From positions 1 to 48,246 of the forward strand of contig SHYY01000020.1 of NCBI GenBank assembly GCA_009692555.1: a stretch of 48,246 nucleotides of DNA. The letters run 5' to 3'. Positions 16,233 to 24,234 of this stretch are shown here, one piece after another (positions within the stretch are counted from its first letter, which is position 1; each line of letters opens with the position of its first letter). The notes below the pieces were generated by a model. It saw only the letters and a program-made list of their open reading frames with translations. It was not told the DNA's origin and did not search any database. Source of the DNA: Myxococcales bacterium (GTDB taxonomy: Bacteria > Myxococcota_A > Polyangia > Palsa-1104 > SHYY01). The position numbers and the translations under genes are program-made.

Positions 16233-17669
16233 GTGGCACGACCCAATTCCGATCCCGCGCCGCAACCGCGCATCATGGTCCACGTCGTCGCCTACAACGC
16301 CGCCTCGACGCTGGCCAAGGTGCTCGATCGCATCCCGTCCGACCTCCGCCCGCGCCTCGCCGAGGTGTGCGTCTTCGACGACGCCTCGAAGGACGACACC
16401 TTCCTGGTCGGACAGGGCTACAAGGCCACCCGCGATATGCCGATGCTCCAGGTGTTCCGGAACCCGGTCAACCGGGGCTACGGGGGAAACCAGAAGCTCG
16501 GCTACCGCTACGCCATCGACAAGGGCTACGACGTCGTGGTCCTCCTCCACGGCGACGGCCAGTACGCGCCCGAGGCGATGCCGGCGCTGATCCAGCCGAT
16601 CCTCGACGGGGAGGCGGACGCGGTGTTCGGCTCGCGGATGCTCGAGAAGGGCGCCGCGCGGCGAGGCGGGATGCCTCTCTACAAATATGTAGGGAACAAG
16701 ATCCTCACCCGCTTCGAGAACGCCGCCCTCGGGATGAACCTCTCCGAGTTCCACTCCGGCTACCGCGTCTACTCCGTGGCCGCGCTGAAGCGCATCCCCT
16801 TCGAGGCCAACACCGACGACTTCCACTTCGACACCCAGATCATCGTCCAGCTCAAGGCGGGCGGCTTCCGGATCAAGGAGGTGCCGATCCCGACCTACTA
16901 CGGCGACGAGATCTGCCACGTCAACGGGATGAAGTACGCCAAGGACGTGGCGCGCGCGGTGATCGATTTTCGCCGCCACGAGGCCGGCCTGGTGAACCTC
17001 CCGGAGTACGCCCACTCGTCGCTGGCGAAGTACACGAAGAAGGAGTCGCCCTTCTCCAGCCATCACCGGATCATCGAGGCGGTGCGCGCCGGATCGAAGG
17101 TGCTCGATGTCGGCTGCGCGGGTGGGTACATCGCGCGCGCGCTGAAGGCCAAAGGGTGCGAGGTGATCGGCGTCGACTCGCGCCCCGACGCGGCGGCGAG
17201 CGCGGCGTGCGATCGGCTCTACGTGGCCGACCTCGATGGCAGCGCCTGGGAACCCGAGGAGCGCGACTTCGACTACATCCTCTATGGCGACGTGCTCGAG
17301 CACCTGCGCGACGTGAGCCTGCTGGCGCGCAGCCGCGCCTGGCTCGCCCCCCATGGACGGGTGATCGCCTCGACCGGGAACGTCGCGCTGTGGTTCATGC
17401 GGCTCCAGCTGGCGCTCGGCAACTTCAAGTACACCCCGCGCGGGATCCTCGACGAGACCCACGTCCACCTCTACACCCGCGACACCTTCCGCGCGCTGCT
17501 CGAGGAGGCCGGGCTGAAGGTCGTCGCCGAGGACTCGACGGTGATCCCGCTGGAGCAGCTCTTCGCCAGCTCGCCCGGCTTCGTGCGCGGGATGGAGCAG
17601 CTCACCTACCAGATGGCGCGCCTCTGGCCGGGGCTGTTCGCCTACCAGTTCGTCCTTCAGGCCGAGTAG
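16233..17669 (+). CDS. GT2 glycosyltransferase fused to a SAM methyltransferase
   Basis: A 478-aa two-domain protein from GTG 16233. Residues about 12-240 are a GT-A family-2 transferase of the dolichyl-phosphate-mannose synthase type (VHVVAYNAASTL, VCVFDDASKDDT, LLHGDGQY, SGYRVYS). After a short linker, residues about 275-440 are a class I methyltransferase with motif I VLDVGCAGGYIARAL and YGDVLEHLRD. Such fusions could add and then methylate a sugar on a polyprenyl or surface glycan; this is inference. Its stop TAG overlaps the GTG of the DUF72 gene, so the three genes to 18729 form an operon. Confidence 0.9.
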   Translation: MARPNSDPAPQPRIMVHVVAYNAASTLAKVLDRIPSDLRPRLAEVCVFDDASKDDTFLVGQGYKATRDMPMLQVFRNPVNRGYGGNQKLGYRYAIDKGYDVVVLLHGDGQYAPEAMPALIQPILDGEADAVFGSRMLEKGAARRGGMPLYKYVGNKILTRFENAALGMNLSEFHSGYRVYSVAALKRIPFEANTDDFHFDTQIIVQLKAGGFRIKEVPIPTYYGDEICHVNGMKYAKDVARAVIDFRRHEAGLVNLPEYAHSSLAKYTKKESPFSSHHRIIEAVRAGSKVLDVGCAGGYIARALKAKGCEVIGVDSRPDAAASAACDRLYVADLDGSAWEPEERDFDYILYGDVLEHLRDVSLLARSRAWLAPHGRVIASTGNVALWFMRLQLALGNFKYTPRGILDETHVHLYTRDTFRALLEEAGLKVVAEDSTVIPLEQLFASSPGFVRGMEQLTYQMARLWPGLFAYQFVLQAE

Positions 17670-18388
17670 TGCGCGCGCTGTGCGGCACCTCCGGGTACAA
17701 CTACGACGCCTGGAAGGGGCGCTTCTATCCCGAGAAGCTCCCCCAGCAAAAGATGCTCGCCTGGTATGCCGAGCGGTTCTCCACCGTCGAGATCAACTAC
17801 ACCTTCTACCGCAAGCCGGCGGCGAAGACGCTCGTCGGGTGGGCCGCGCAGACCCCTCCCGGCTTCCGCTTTGCGCTGAAGGCGTAGCAGCGGATCACGC
17901 ACCAGCAGCGCCTGAAGGACGCGGGCGAGCTGCTGGCGGTTTTCTGCGAGACCGCGCGCGTCCTCGGGGACCAGCTCGGGCCGATCCTGTTCCAGCTTCC
18001 CCCGTCGCTGAAGAGGGACGCGCCGCTGCTCGGCGAGTTCCTCGCGCAGGTGCCTTCGGGGACCGCCACCGCCTTCGAATTTCGTCACGCCTCCTGGTTC
18101 GACGACCCGGTGTTCGAGCTCCTCCGCGGCGCGGGCGCGGCGCTCTGCGTCGCCGACAGCGCGGACCTCGAGACACCGACGGTGCGCACCGCCCCCCACG
18201 GCTACTTCCGCCTGCGCCGCGAGGCCTACGACGAAGCCGCGCTCGACCGCTGGGCGGAGCGGGTGCGCGCCGCGGCGTTCCCGGGCGATGTGCACGTCTA
18301 CTTCAAGCACGAGGACGAAGCGAGGGGCCCCGCGCTCGCCGCCGCCTTCGCCGACCGGCTAGGGAAAGTGGTAGGGTCCGCAGCATGA
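17669..18388 (+). pseudogene. DUF72 (YecE-like) gene interrupted by an in-frame amber codon
   Basis: Translation from GTG 17669 gives the DUF72 signature CGTSGYNYDAWKGRFYPE...STVEINYTFYRKP. It reaches FRFALKA and meets TAG at 17885-17887 (codon 73). The same frame then continues without further stops as QRITHQQRLKDAG...FQLPPSL...FEFRHASWF...HVYFKHED to TGA 18388, the full remaining DUF72 domain (about 239 aa in all). Apart from the stop the gene looks intact, so this is a fresh nonsense mutation, a sequencing error or readthrough. The flanking couplings (TAGTG before, ATGA after) are preserved. DUF72 function is unknown. Confidence 0.9.
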
Positions 18389-18729
18389 CCAATCCCGAAG
18401 ACGATGCCGATCTCCCGCCGCCCCCCTCGTCGGAGGACCTGCGCCAGGCCGAGGAGCTGGTCGAGGTCTATCGCACCGACAACGAGATGGCCGCCAACGT
18501 GGTGATCGACGAGCTGCTCGCTCCGGCGGGGATCGACGCCTTCCGCCACGATCGCCGCTCGCACGCGCTCCCGATCCCGTCGTCCTTTCCGGGCCAGATG
18601 GGCATCGCCGTCGACCGATCCCTGGCCGATCGCGCGCGCGACGTCCTGCGCGAAGCGAAGAGCGACGGGGTCTTGATGGATGACGACGGGCAGATCATCG
18701 ACGGGGAGGCGGGCGGAGCGGTGGTCTAG
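18385..18729 (+). CDS. DUF2007-type signal-transducing-like protein
   Basis: A 114-aa soluble protein starting at ATG 18385, overlapping the DUF72 stop (ATGA). After an acidic Pro-rich N-terminus (about 25 aa) the segment VEVYRTDNEMAANVVIDELL...AGIDAFRHD and ...MGIAVDRSLADRARDVL matches DUF2007, a small PII-like ferredoxin-fold family whose members read a short-distance 'two alternate copies' pattern (residue swapping of protein segments). Role unknown; it may bind a ligand or regulate neighbours. Last gene of the 16.2-18.7 kb operon. Confidence 0.8.
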   Translation: MTNPEDDADLPPPPSSEDLRQAEELVEVYRTDNEMAANVVIDELLAPAGIDAFRHDRRSHALPIPSSFPGQMGIAVDRSLADRARDVLREAKSDGVLMDDDGQIIDGEAGGAVV

Positions 18730-18766
18730 GAGCCTGTTGGGGCCTACTCCGCGAGGCCGCGAGGAG

Positions 18767-20866
18767 CTACCTGCCGGCCTTCTGGAACCGCACGGTGGCC
18801 AGCGGCTGGGCCATGTTCTTCGCGTTCGCGACGCGGATGCCACCGTCGGAGATGGCGTAGACGAAGTCGTTGCCCTGGTCATCGCTGGCCATCACGCTGC
18901 GGCGGACCCACGGGCTCCAGTACCACTGCCAGGAGTAGTCGTTCTCGTGCTGGTAGATGTCCTTCAGCGAGACCGCGCCGCGCTGCTTGATCCCCTTCTC
19001 GAGGTCGATATCGAAGACCCGCAGCTCGCTCACGAAGCTGCCCCAGTAGTTGTCGCCGTTCTGGTTCGGCAGATAATCGCTGAACGGAATCGCCAGCAGC
19101 TTCTTCTCGGGAAAGTAGTTGAACGCCTTGTGCTCCCACGCCGCCTCGGACCAGCCATTGGCGGTGCCGACCAGCGCGGTGTGCTGCTCCTTCGGATTCT
19201 TGAAATCGGTGACGTCGAAGACGGTCAGCTTCATCGAGCGCTTCTGCCAGTCGGTCTGGCCATTCGGGCCGGGGTCGGGGAGGTAGACGCCGATCGTGAG
19301 CAGGTGATTGGCGTCGATCGGGTGGATGTAGGTGGAGAAGCCGGGGACCTTGAGCTCGCCGATCGTGCGCGGGTCGGCCGGATTCGAGAGGTCGATGGTG
19401 TACAGCGGATCGGTCTGGCGGTAGGTGACCACGAAGCCCTTCTCCTCGACGAAGCGGGCGCTGGTGATGCGCTCGCCCTTCGCGAGCTCCTCGGTTTGGC
19501 CGATGACCTGGAGCGCGCCCTTCGACTCGTTCAGCACGTGGACGCGATTGGTGGTTTCGGTGCGTCCCCAGCGGTTCTCGGTGTCGAAAACGCGTGTCGC
19601 GATCGTCGTGGCGACCCGGAAGTAGCCCTTGTATTCGTCCATCGAGAACTGATTCAGGAAATGGCCGTCGACGCCGCCCGAGGCGACGTAGATGGCGCGG
19701 TCGGGATCGGTGATATCGAACTTGTGGATGTAGGTGAAGTCGCGCTGGCCGGGCGACGGCCACCACCACCAGTGCTGGCTCGCCAGGTAGAGGGAGGTCG
19801 CGGACGCGAAGATCTGGCCCGGCTCGGCGACCAGCGAGGTGCGCGCGATGTCGGCCTCGGGGTGGTCGAGGTTGAGCGTGGCGATGGTCATCAGGCCGAG
19901 GCGGACCGGCGCGTTGGTCTTGTAGAAATCGGTGCAGGCGTAGGCCACGTCGACCACCGCGCCATTTCCGACCCGACGGCGCGCCTTCGGGAGCCACTGC
20001 GTGAGGGTGCGGGCGCGGATGATCTGCTCGTTCTTGATCTTCAGTTCGTCGAGCTTCCGCCCGAGTACGGCCTGGTCGTTCCACAGATCGGGATTCTGGC
20101 CGTCGTAGTCTGGGTAGAAGCGCACCGTCGCCGGCCACCGGAAGTAGTCGGACAGCACCACCCGCACCGACGAGCCGATGCGGCGCGACTGATTCGCCGA
20201 GCCGGGCAGGTAGTGCTCGGCGATCACCTTCGGCGCGGCGAGGGTGGTCATGTCGACGACGGTGACCTTGGTGCTGTTGGCGTAGGAATAGCCGCAGCCC
20301 CAGGCGTCGGCGGCGCAGGGCGACTCGCCGCCCGCGTTCTGATCGTCGGGGTATTTCGAGTAGATGCTGGAGAGGACCACCACGCGGCTCTGCTCGTCGA
20401 GGTACATCGACTGCGGGTAGCCCTCGATGGTCAGCGCGCTGGCGAGCGCGAGGTCGGTGGCCGGCCAGCTCTTGGCCGCATAGAGCTTCTGCCCGGAGAG
20501 GACGAAGATGCGCGTGCCGTCGTTCTTCACGAAGTCGGCCTCGTCCACGCCCTGGACCTGGGTGTTGGTCTTGGTGTAGGCGCTCGGCGCCGCGGCCTTC
20601 TCGCCGTTCGCCGCCCCCCCGGGGCTCGACTGCGCATCGAAGCCGCCGCGGGAGAACAGCCACCCGCCCTCCTTCATCGCGTCGAGCTGGAAGCGCATGT
20701 CCTCGACCGCGGTGTTCTCGATGTACTGCTCCAGATCTTCGCAGCTCTGGAAGCTCTCCATCTGGAGGCGGTTCTGGATCGCGGGCGGCTCCACCATCTT
20801 GCCGCAGCCGCTGGCGACGGCGCCTGCGACCACGAAAACGGCCAGCTTCGAATAGTCTCGGCGCAT
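18767..20866 (-). CDS. Secreted beta-propeller domain protein (Beta_propel family)
   Basis: A 699-aa protein. I place the start at ATG 20866 because GGAGG lies 7 nt upstream; ATG 20872 is an alternative. The N-terminus (LAVFVVAGAVASGCGK) is a lipoprotein-type signal. The rest matches the large Beta_propel family: TNTQVQGVDEADFVKNDG is the hallmark segment, followed by repeated blades such as VTVVDMTTLAAPKVIAE and FVVTYRQTDPLYTIDLSNP. A Trp-rich patch (QHWWWWPSPG) is unusual. Located on the outer side of a membrane; function unknown, probably protein binding. Confidence 0.92.
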   Translation of the reverse strand: MRRDYSKLAVFVVAGAVASGCGKMVEPPAIQNRLQMESFQSCEDLEQYIENTAVEDMRFQLDAMKEGGWLFSRGGFDAQSSPGGAANGEKAAAPSAYTKTNTQVQGVDEADFVKNDGTRIFVLSGQKLYAAKSWPATDLALASALTIEGYPQSMYLDEQSRVVVLSSIYSKYPDDQNAGGESPCAADAWGCGYSYANSTKVTVVDMTTLAAPKVIAEHYLPGSANQSRRIGSSVRVVLSDYFRWPATVRFYPDYDGQNPDLWNDQAVLGRKLDELKIKNEQIIRARTLTQWLPKARRRVGNGAVVDVAYACTDFYKTNAPVRLGLMTIATLNLDHPEADIARTSLVAEPGQIFASATSLYLASQHWWWWPSPGQRDFTYIHKFDITDPDRAIYVASGGVDGHFLNQFSMDEYKGYFRVATTIATRVFDTENRWGRTETTNRVHVLNESKGALQVIGQTEELAKGERITSARFVEEKGFVVTYRQTDPLYTIDLSNPADPRTIGELKVPGFSTYIHPIDANHLLTIGVYLPDPGPNGQTDWQKRSMKLTVFDVTDFKNPKEQHTALVGTANGWSEAAWEHKAFNYFPEKKLLAIPFSDYLPNQNGDNYWGSFVSELRVFDIDLEKGIKQRGAVSLKDIYQHENDYSWQWYWSPWVRRSVMASDDQGNDFVYAISDGGIRVANAKNMAQPLATVRFQKAGR

Positions 20867-21071
20867 CGTCATTCCTCCGTAGGTGTCTTCGAGCGAGCAG
20901 GTAGCCATCTCCGTGCCACCGGCAGAAGGCAGTGATTTCAATCAGTTCGGAGCGATGACCCGCCCGGATGCGCTCAGAAAACTGAGGCTGGCGAATGCCT
21001 TTTTCGTCGCTTGCGATGGGAGCCGAATTGCCCGCACAATGTGAACCTCCCCCGGAGAATCGAGGTGCGGC

Positions 21072-22016
21072 ATGGCGCGCTGGTGTTGGATCGCGGTGGC
21101 ATTCGTCGTCGGTGGTTGCGGACCTTCGAGCCCCTCCCCCGATGGGGGTGGAGGAGGCGGCAAGGGGTGGGTCTCGGCGGTGGGGGCGCAGGGGCTGTTC
21201 GCGCAGACGTTCGATCAGGAGACGTGGGCCAGCCGGGCGATCGCAAGGGGTGATCTCCTGGCGGTCACCTGCGTCGGCAGGCTCGTCGGCTGGGCGGCGG
21301 GCGACGGCGGAGCGATCGCGCACACCGAGGACGGAGGGGCGTCGTGGACCTGGCAGGCGAGCGGCCTCGCGGGGCCCCTTCGCGCGATCCGGTTCGCCGA
21401 TCGCTCGTTCGGAGTGGTCGCGGGCGATGGGGGCGCGCTGGCGGTGACCCGCGACGGCGGGGCGCACTGGGCGATCGCGAAGAGCGACGTGCGAGTGGCG
21501 CTGCGCGGGGTGGCGATCGCCGGCGACGCGGGGGTGATGGTGGTGGTGGGCGACGGCGCGACCGTCCTGCGCTCGCGTGACGCCGGGGCGAGCTGGTCGC
21601 GCGCCACCCTTCCGGGAGCGGGCGATCTGCGCGCCGCGGCGATCGATCACGCCGGGCGCCTCCTCCTGGTGGTCGATGGGAAGGGCGGCGTTTGGGCAAG
21701 CAGCGACGGTGGAATCACCTTCGCCCGCGAGCACGCCGCGGCGGTGCGCCTCGACGCGATCGCCCTGGCGCACGATGGGACGCGCGCGCTCGCCGCAGGG
21801 CAGGGCGGAGTTGCCCTGGCGCGGAGCGGGGGAATCTGGCGGACGCTCGCGACCGGGACCACGGCCGATCTCCACGCCGCGCTGATCCCCCACGAGGGCG
21901 ACCGCGACTACCTCGCCGGAGAGGCGGGCACGCTGCTCTCCAGCGTCGACCGGGTGGCCTTTGCGGCGGTCCCGCTCGGCATCTCGTCCCCGCTCTACGC
22001 GCTCGAAGACCTCTAA
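21072..22016 (+). CDS. YCF48-like/BNR beta-propeller lipoprotein
   Basis: A 314-aa protein with a lipobox (FVVGGC) and a Gly-rich linker. Six or so blades carry the BNR/YCF48 pattern '(G)DGGAxxxTxDGGxxW': AAGDGGAIAHTEDGGASW, AGDGGALAVTRDGGAHW, GDGATVLRSRDAGASW. YCF48-like proteins assist photosystem assembly in phototrophs, but in chemotrophic bacteria they are generic secreted propellers. It is followed at 7 bp by the methyltransferase-SPASM gene and is divergent from the Beta_propel gene across about 205 bp that hold the two promoters. Confidence 0.85.
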   Translation: MARWCWIAVAFVVGGCGPSSPSPDGGGGGGKGWVSAVGAQGLFAQTFDQETWASRAIARGDLLAVTCVGRLVGWAAGDGGAIAHTEDGGASWTWQASGLAGPLRAIRFADRSFGVVAGDGGALAVTRDGGAHWAIAKSDVRVALRGVAIAGDAGVMVVVGDGATVLRSRDAGASWSRATLPGAGDLRAAAIDHAGRLLLVVDGKGGVWASSDGGITFAREHAAAVRLDAIALAHDGTRALAAGQGGVALARSGGIWRTLATGTTADLHAALIPHEGDRDYLAGEAGTLLSSVDRVAFAAVPLGISSPLYALEDL

Positions 22017-22023
22017 TCCGACG

Positions 22024-23832
22024 ATGCTCCGCCAGGGTGCTCCGGCGGTGGAGATCGCGGCCCTCGGGACCGCGCTCCGCCAGCTCGCCACCGACGAGAG
22101 CGAGTGCTTCGACGCGCTGTTCGATCCGGCGGGACGAAAGCAGCGAGTCGGCCTCGCCTCGCAAGGCGTGGCGGCGCTCCTGCGATCGTTCGGCCTGGTC
22201 GAGGATCAGGGCGACGATCTCTTCGGAAGGCACCGGATCCGTCGCTGCGGCGATCGCCTGTATGTGATGGAGATCGGCGCCGACGGCGAGTACCAGCAGG
22301 ACGTGTGGCCCGAGACGGATGCGCTGCTCGCAGTGCTCGACGAAGCCGCGCCGGGCCGTCTGCTCGACCTCGGGACCGGCTGCGGGATCATCGCCATCGA
22401 GGCGGCGGCGCGCGGCCACCGCGTGATCGCCACCGATCTCTATCCCTCGGCGCTCGACCTCGCGCGCTTCAACGCCGCGCTCAACGGGCTCGACGGAGCG
22501 ATCGACTTCCGCCAGGGCCACTGGTGCGAGCCCGTGCAGGGCGAGCGCTTCGATCTCATCCTGACCGCGCCGCACTACGGCCGGGTGAACGATCAGCTCC
22601 GCCTCGAGGTGCTGCGGAGCGCGCCCCTGCACCTCGCGCCGGGGGGCAATCTGGTGGTGGCGACGGCGCTCGAATGGGCGGGTGACGATGGGCCGGTAGC
22701 GGTCGTCGAGGCGATCCTCCGCCCGCTGGTGGCAAGCGGCGCCAGCGTGCAGGTGACGCCGCTCCGCGCGGCCGTGAAGCGCGAGTGGTTCACCGTCGCC
22801 CGCGGCGAGATCCCCGGCCTCGTGTCGCGCCACCGCTTTCTCGTGACGATCACACCCGGCGGAGGGCGGCTCGACGTCGAGCGCCCGCTCCCGGAGGAGC
22901 AGCCGGAGCGCTTCCATGTGCCACTCGCCCGCCTCCGGCTCGGTGCTGCCGAGCTGGCGAGCGCGGGCATCGCGGTGCTCTCCACCTGCCAGGATCTCGC
23001 GGCGCTGCGCCGGCTGCTCGGGGCGATCCGGGATGGCCTCGTCACCGTCGGTGGTGTCCTCCCCTCGGGCCTGCTCGATGCATGCCGTCTCGGCGCGCGC
23101 CGGTGCGTCTCGCCGGTCGACACATCGGGTGCTTCGGGAGCGATCCTGGCACCCGATGGCGCGGTGCGCCCCTGCACGCATGGCGGCGAGGTGGCGCGCT
23201 CGGATCACTCGATGGCCGAAGTCCTTTCGCGCCTGCGGGCGCTGGCTGTCCTCGCGGAAGCCCGTCGCGGGTGCGAGGCCTGCCCGGCGCGCGCGATGTG
23301 CAGTCGCTGCCTCTTCCCCGGTCCGCTCGACGAGACCGACTACTGCGATCTGGTGCGGGAGTACGCGAGCGAGCTGCCGCATCTGCACCGCTTGTTCGCA
23401 CTCCTCGGACGCCTCGCCGCTGCGCCGAGGCCGTCCCTGTCCCGGGCGCCGGTGCGGATCAAGCTGCGCCCCGGAACGCCCCTCCTCGTCGCTGCCGAGC
23501 GTCCCGATCTCCCCCCGGGCTCCGATCACGCAGGCGAGGCGCTGGTCCGCGTGCTCACCGCGCGCTGGCAGGAGCGCGAGGCGTGGCTGGTCGTACGCGA
23601 CGACGAACACTTCCTCTCCACAAAGCACGGCGATCGCGAAGCGCTCACCCCAATGGAGTCCCCCGTCGCTGCGCTCGGCGAGCTGATCGCCGAGGGAGCC
23701 ACCGCCGCCGCGCTCACCGCCTACCGTGCCCAGCACCGCCTCCCCGGCAACGCCCAGCGCCGCACCCTCGGCCGCCTCGTCGATCTGCTCGCGGGGTGCT
23801 TAACGGAGAAGGGGGTCCCTCCGCTCACGTAG
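22024..23832 (+). CDS. Methyltransferase fused to a SPASM-like Cys domain (no radical SAM domain)
   Basis: A 602-aa protein. Residues about 85-260 are a class I 'methyltransferase small' domain (RmlC/PrmC-like): LLDLGTGCGIIAIEAA is motif I and LILTAPHYG replaces the N-P-P-Y catalytic loop. Residues about 300-480 contain a Cys-rich segment, PDGAVRPCTHGG...RRGCEACPARAMCSRCLFPGP, with the C-x(n)-C-x2-C-x5-C-x2-C spacing of SPASM/twitch Fe-S domains. No CxxxCxxC radical SAM motif is present. The last part (485-600) is unassigned. This could be a partner subunit or methylase for modified peptides. Its 3' end and stop lie in a dispersed repeat (23793-23832). Confidence 0.75.
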   Translation: MLRQGAPAVEIAALGTALRQLATDESECFDALFDPAGRKQRVGLASQGVAALLRSFGLVEDQGDDLFGRHRIRRCGDRLYVMEIGADGEYQQDVWPETDALLAVLDEAAPGRLLDLGTGCGIIAIEAAARGHRVIATDLYPSALDLARFNAALNGLDGAIDFRQGHWCEPVQGERFDLILTAPHYGRVNDQLRLEVLRSAPLHLAPGGNLVVATALEWAGDDGPVAVVEAILRPLVASGASVQVTPLRAAVKREWFTVARGEIPGLVSRHRFLVTITPGGGRLDVERPLPEEQPERFHVPLARLRLGAAELASAGIAVLSTCQDLAALRRLLGAIRDGLVTVGGVLPSGLLDACRLGARRCVSPVDTSGASGAILAPDGAVRPCTHGGEVARSDHSMAEVLSRLRALAVLAEARRGCEACPARAMCSRCLFPGPLDETDYCDLVREYASELPHLHRLFALLGRLAAAPRPSLSRAPVRIKLRPGTPLLVAAERPDLPPGSDHAGEALVRVLTARWQEREAWLVVRDDEHFLSTKHGDREALTPMESPVAALGELIAEGATAAALTAYRAQHRLPGNAQRRTLGRLVDLLAGCLTEKGVPPLT

Positions 23833-23858
23833 TCGTAGTCGTAGTCGTAGTCGTAGTC
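23793..23858 (-). repeat. GACTAC-associated element (short copy) plus five GTAGTC units
   Basis: Read on the minus strand it begins with a GACTAC array (five units, 23858-23829), then CTACGTGA...GTTAAGCACCCC. Its two ends match the copies at 24096-24147 and 28373-28425, while the middle is shorter. It provides the last codons and stop of the upstream gene. Confidence 0.75.
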
Positions 23859-23861
23859 GAT

Positions 23862-23981
23862 TCAGGGGCACTCTCGCGCGGGGGATCACCTCTCCGGCAC
23901 ATGCGCGTGAGCATCACCACGATGCGGGTCAGCAACTCCATGGCCTGTGACGTCGAGCTTCTGGTAGGCCAGCATGGGCAT
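23862..23981 (-). pseudogene. Remnant of a four-helix-bundle (S23/IVP-like) protein gene
   Basis: AGGAGG precedes ATG 23981 with good spacing. The frame starts MPMLAYQKLDV, then loses register; the neighbouring frame continues SQAMELLTRIVVMLTRMCRRGD. Joined, this resembles the first helix of the 23S rRNA intervening-sequence (four-helix-bundle) protein family, whose members often start with (Y)QKLDVY..A.ELL. It is frameshifted and truncated after about 40 residues where the GTAGTC array begins. A full-length family member is about 120 aa. Confidence 0.5.
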
Positions 23982-24063
23982 CCTCCTGTGGGGCCAGGGT
24001 GGTCGGTTGGCAGGAGGAATTTGTTGCGGGAGGAAGGTCGATCGCCGTCGCTGCGGACGGGAC

Positions 24064-24147
24064 GACTACGACTACGACTACGACTACGACTACGACTACG
24101 TGACGAGCAAGAGCCAGCAAGAGGGCCCCCTCCGCTGTTACGCACCC
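24064..24147 (+). repeat. Six GACTAC units plus GACTAC-associated element, copy 1
   Basis: GACTAC x6 (24064-24099) runs into CTACGTGACGAGCAAGAGCC...GAGGGCCCCCTC...GCACCC. It faces the inverted array at 23829-23858, so the two arrays and their elements form a long inverted repeat around the dead S23-like gene. GAGGGCCCCCTC is itself a palindrome. Confidence 0.9.
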
Positions 24148-24234
24148 ATGCTCGCGTGAGGGGACGACAGCGCCGCCGTTTCGTGCTCTAGTGGTGACCG
24201 CCGGGTCGTCGCTCTTCGCACCGCGGGAGGATCC

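Noticed and set aside
23825..24145. A 106-codon minus frame ending in a poly-Thr tail
   Set aside because: The Thr run is just the GACTAC array; only the ~40-residue S23-like piece inside it has support, as a pseudogene.
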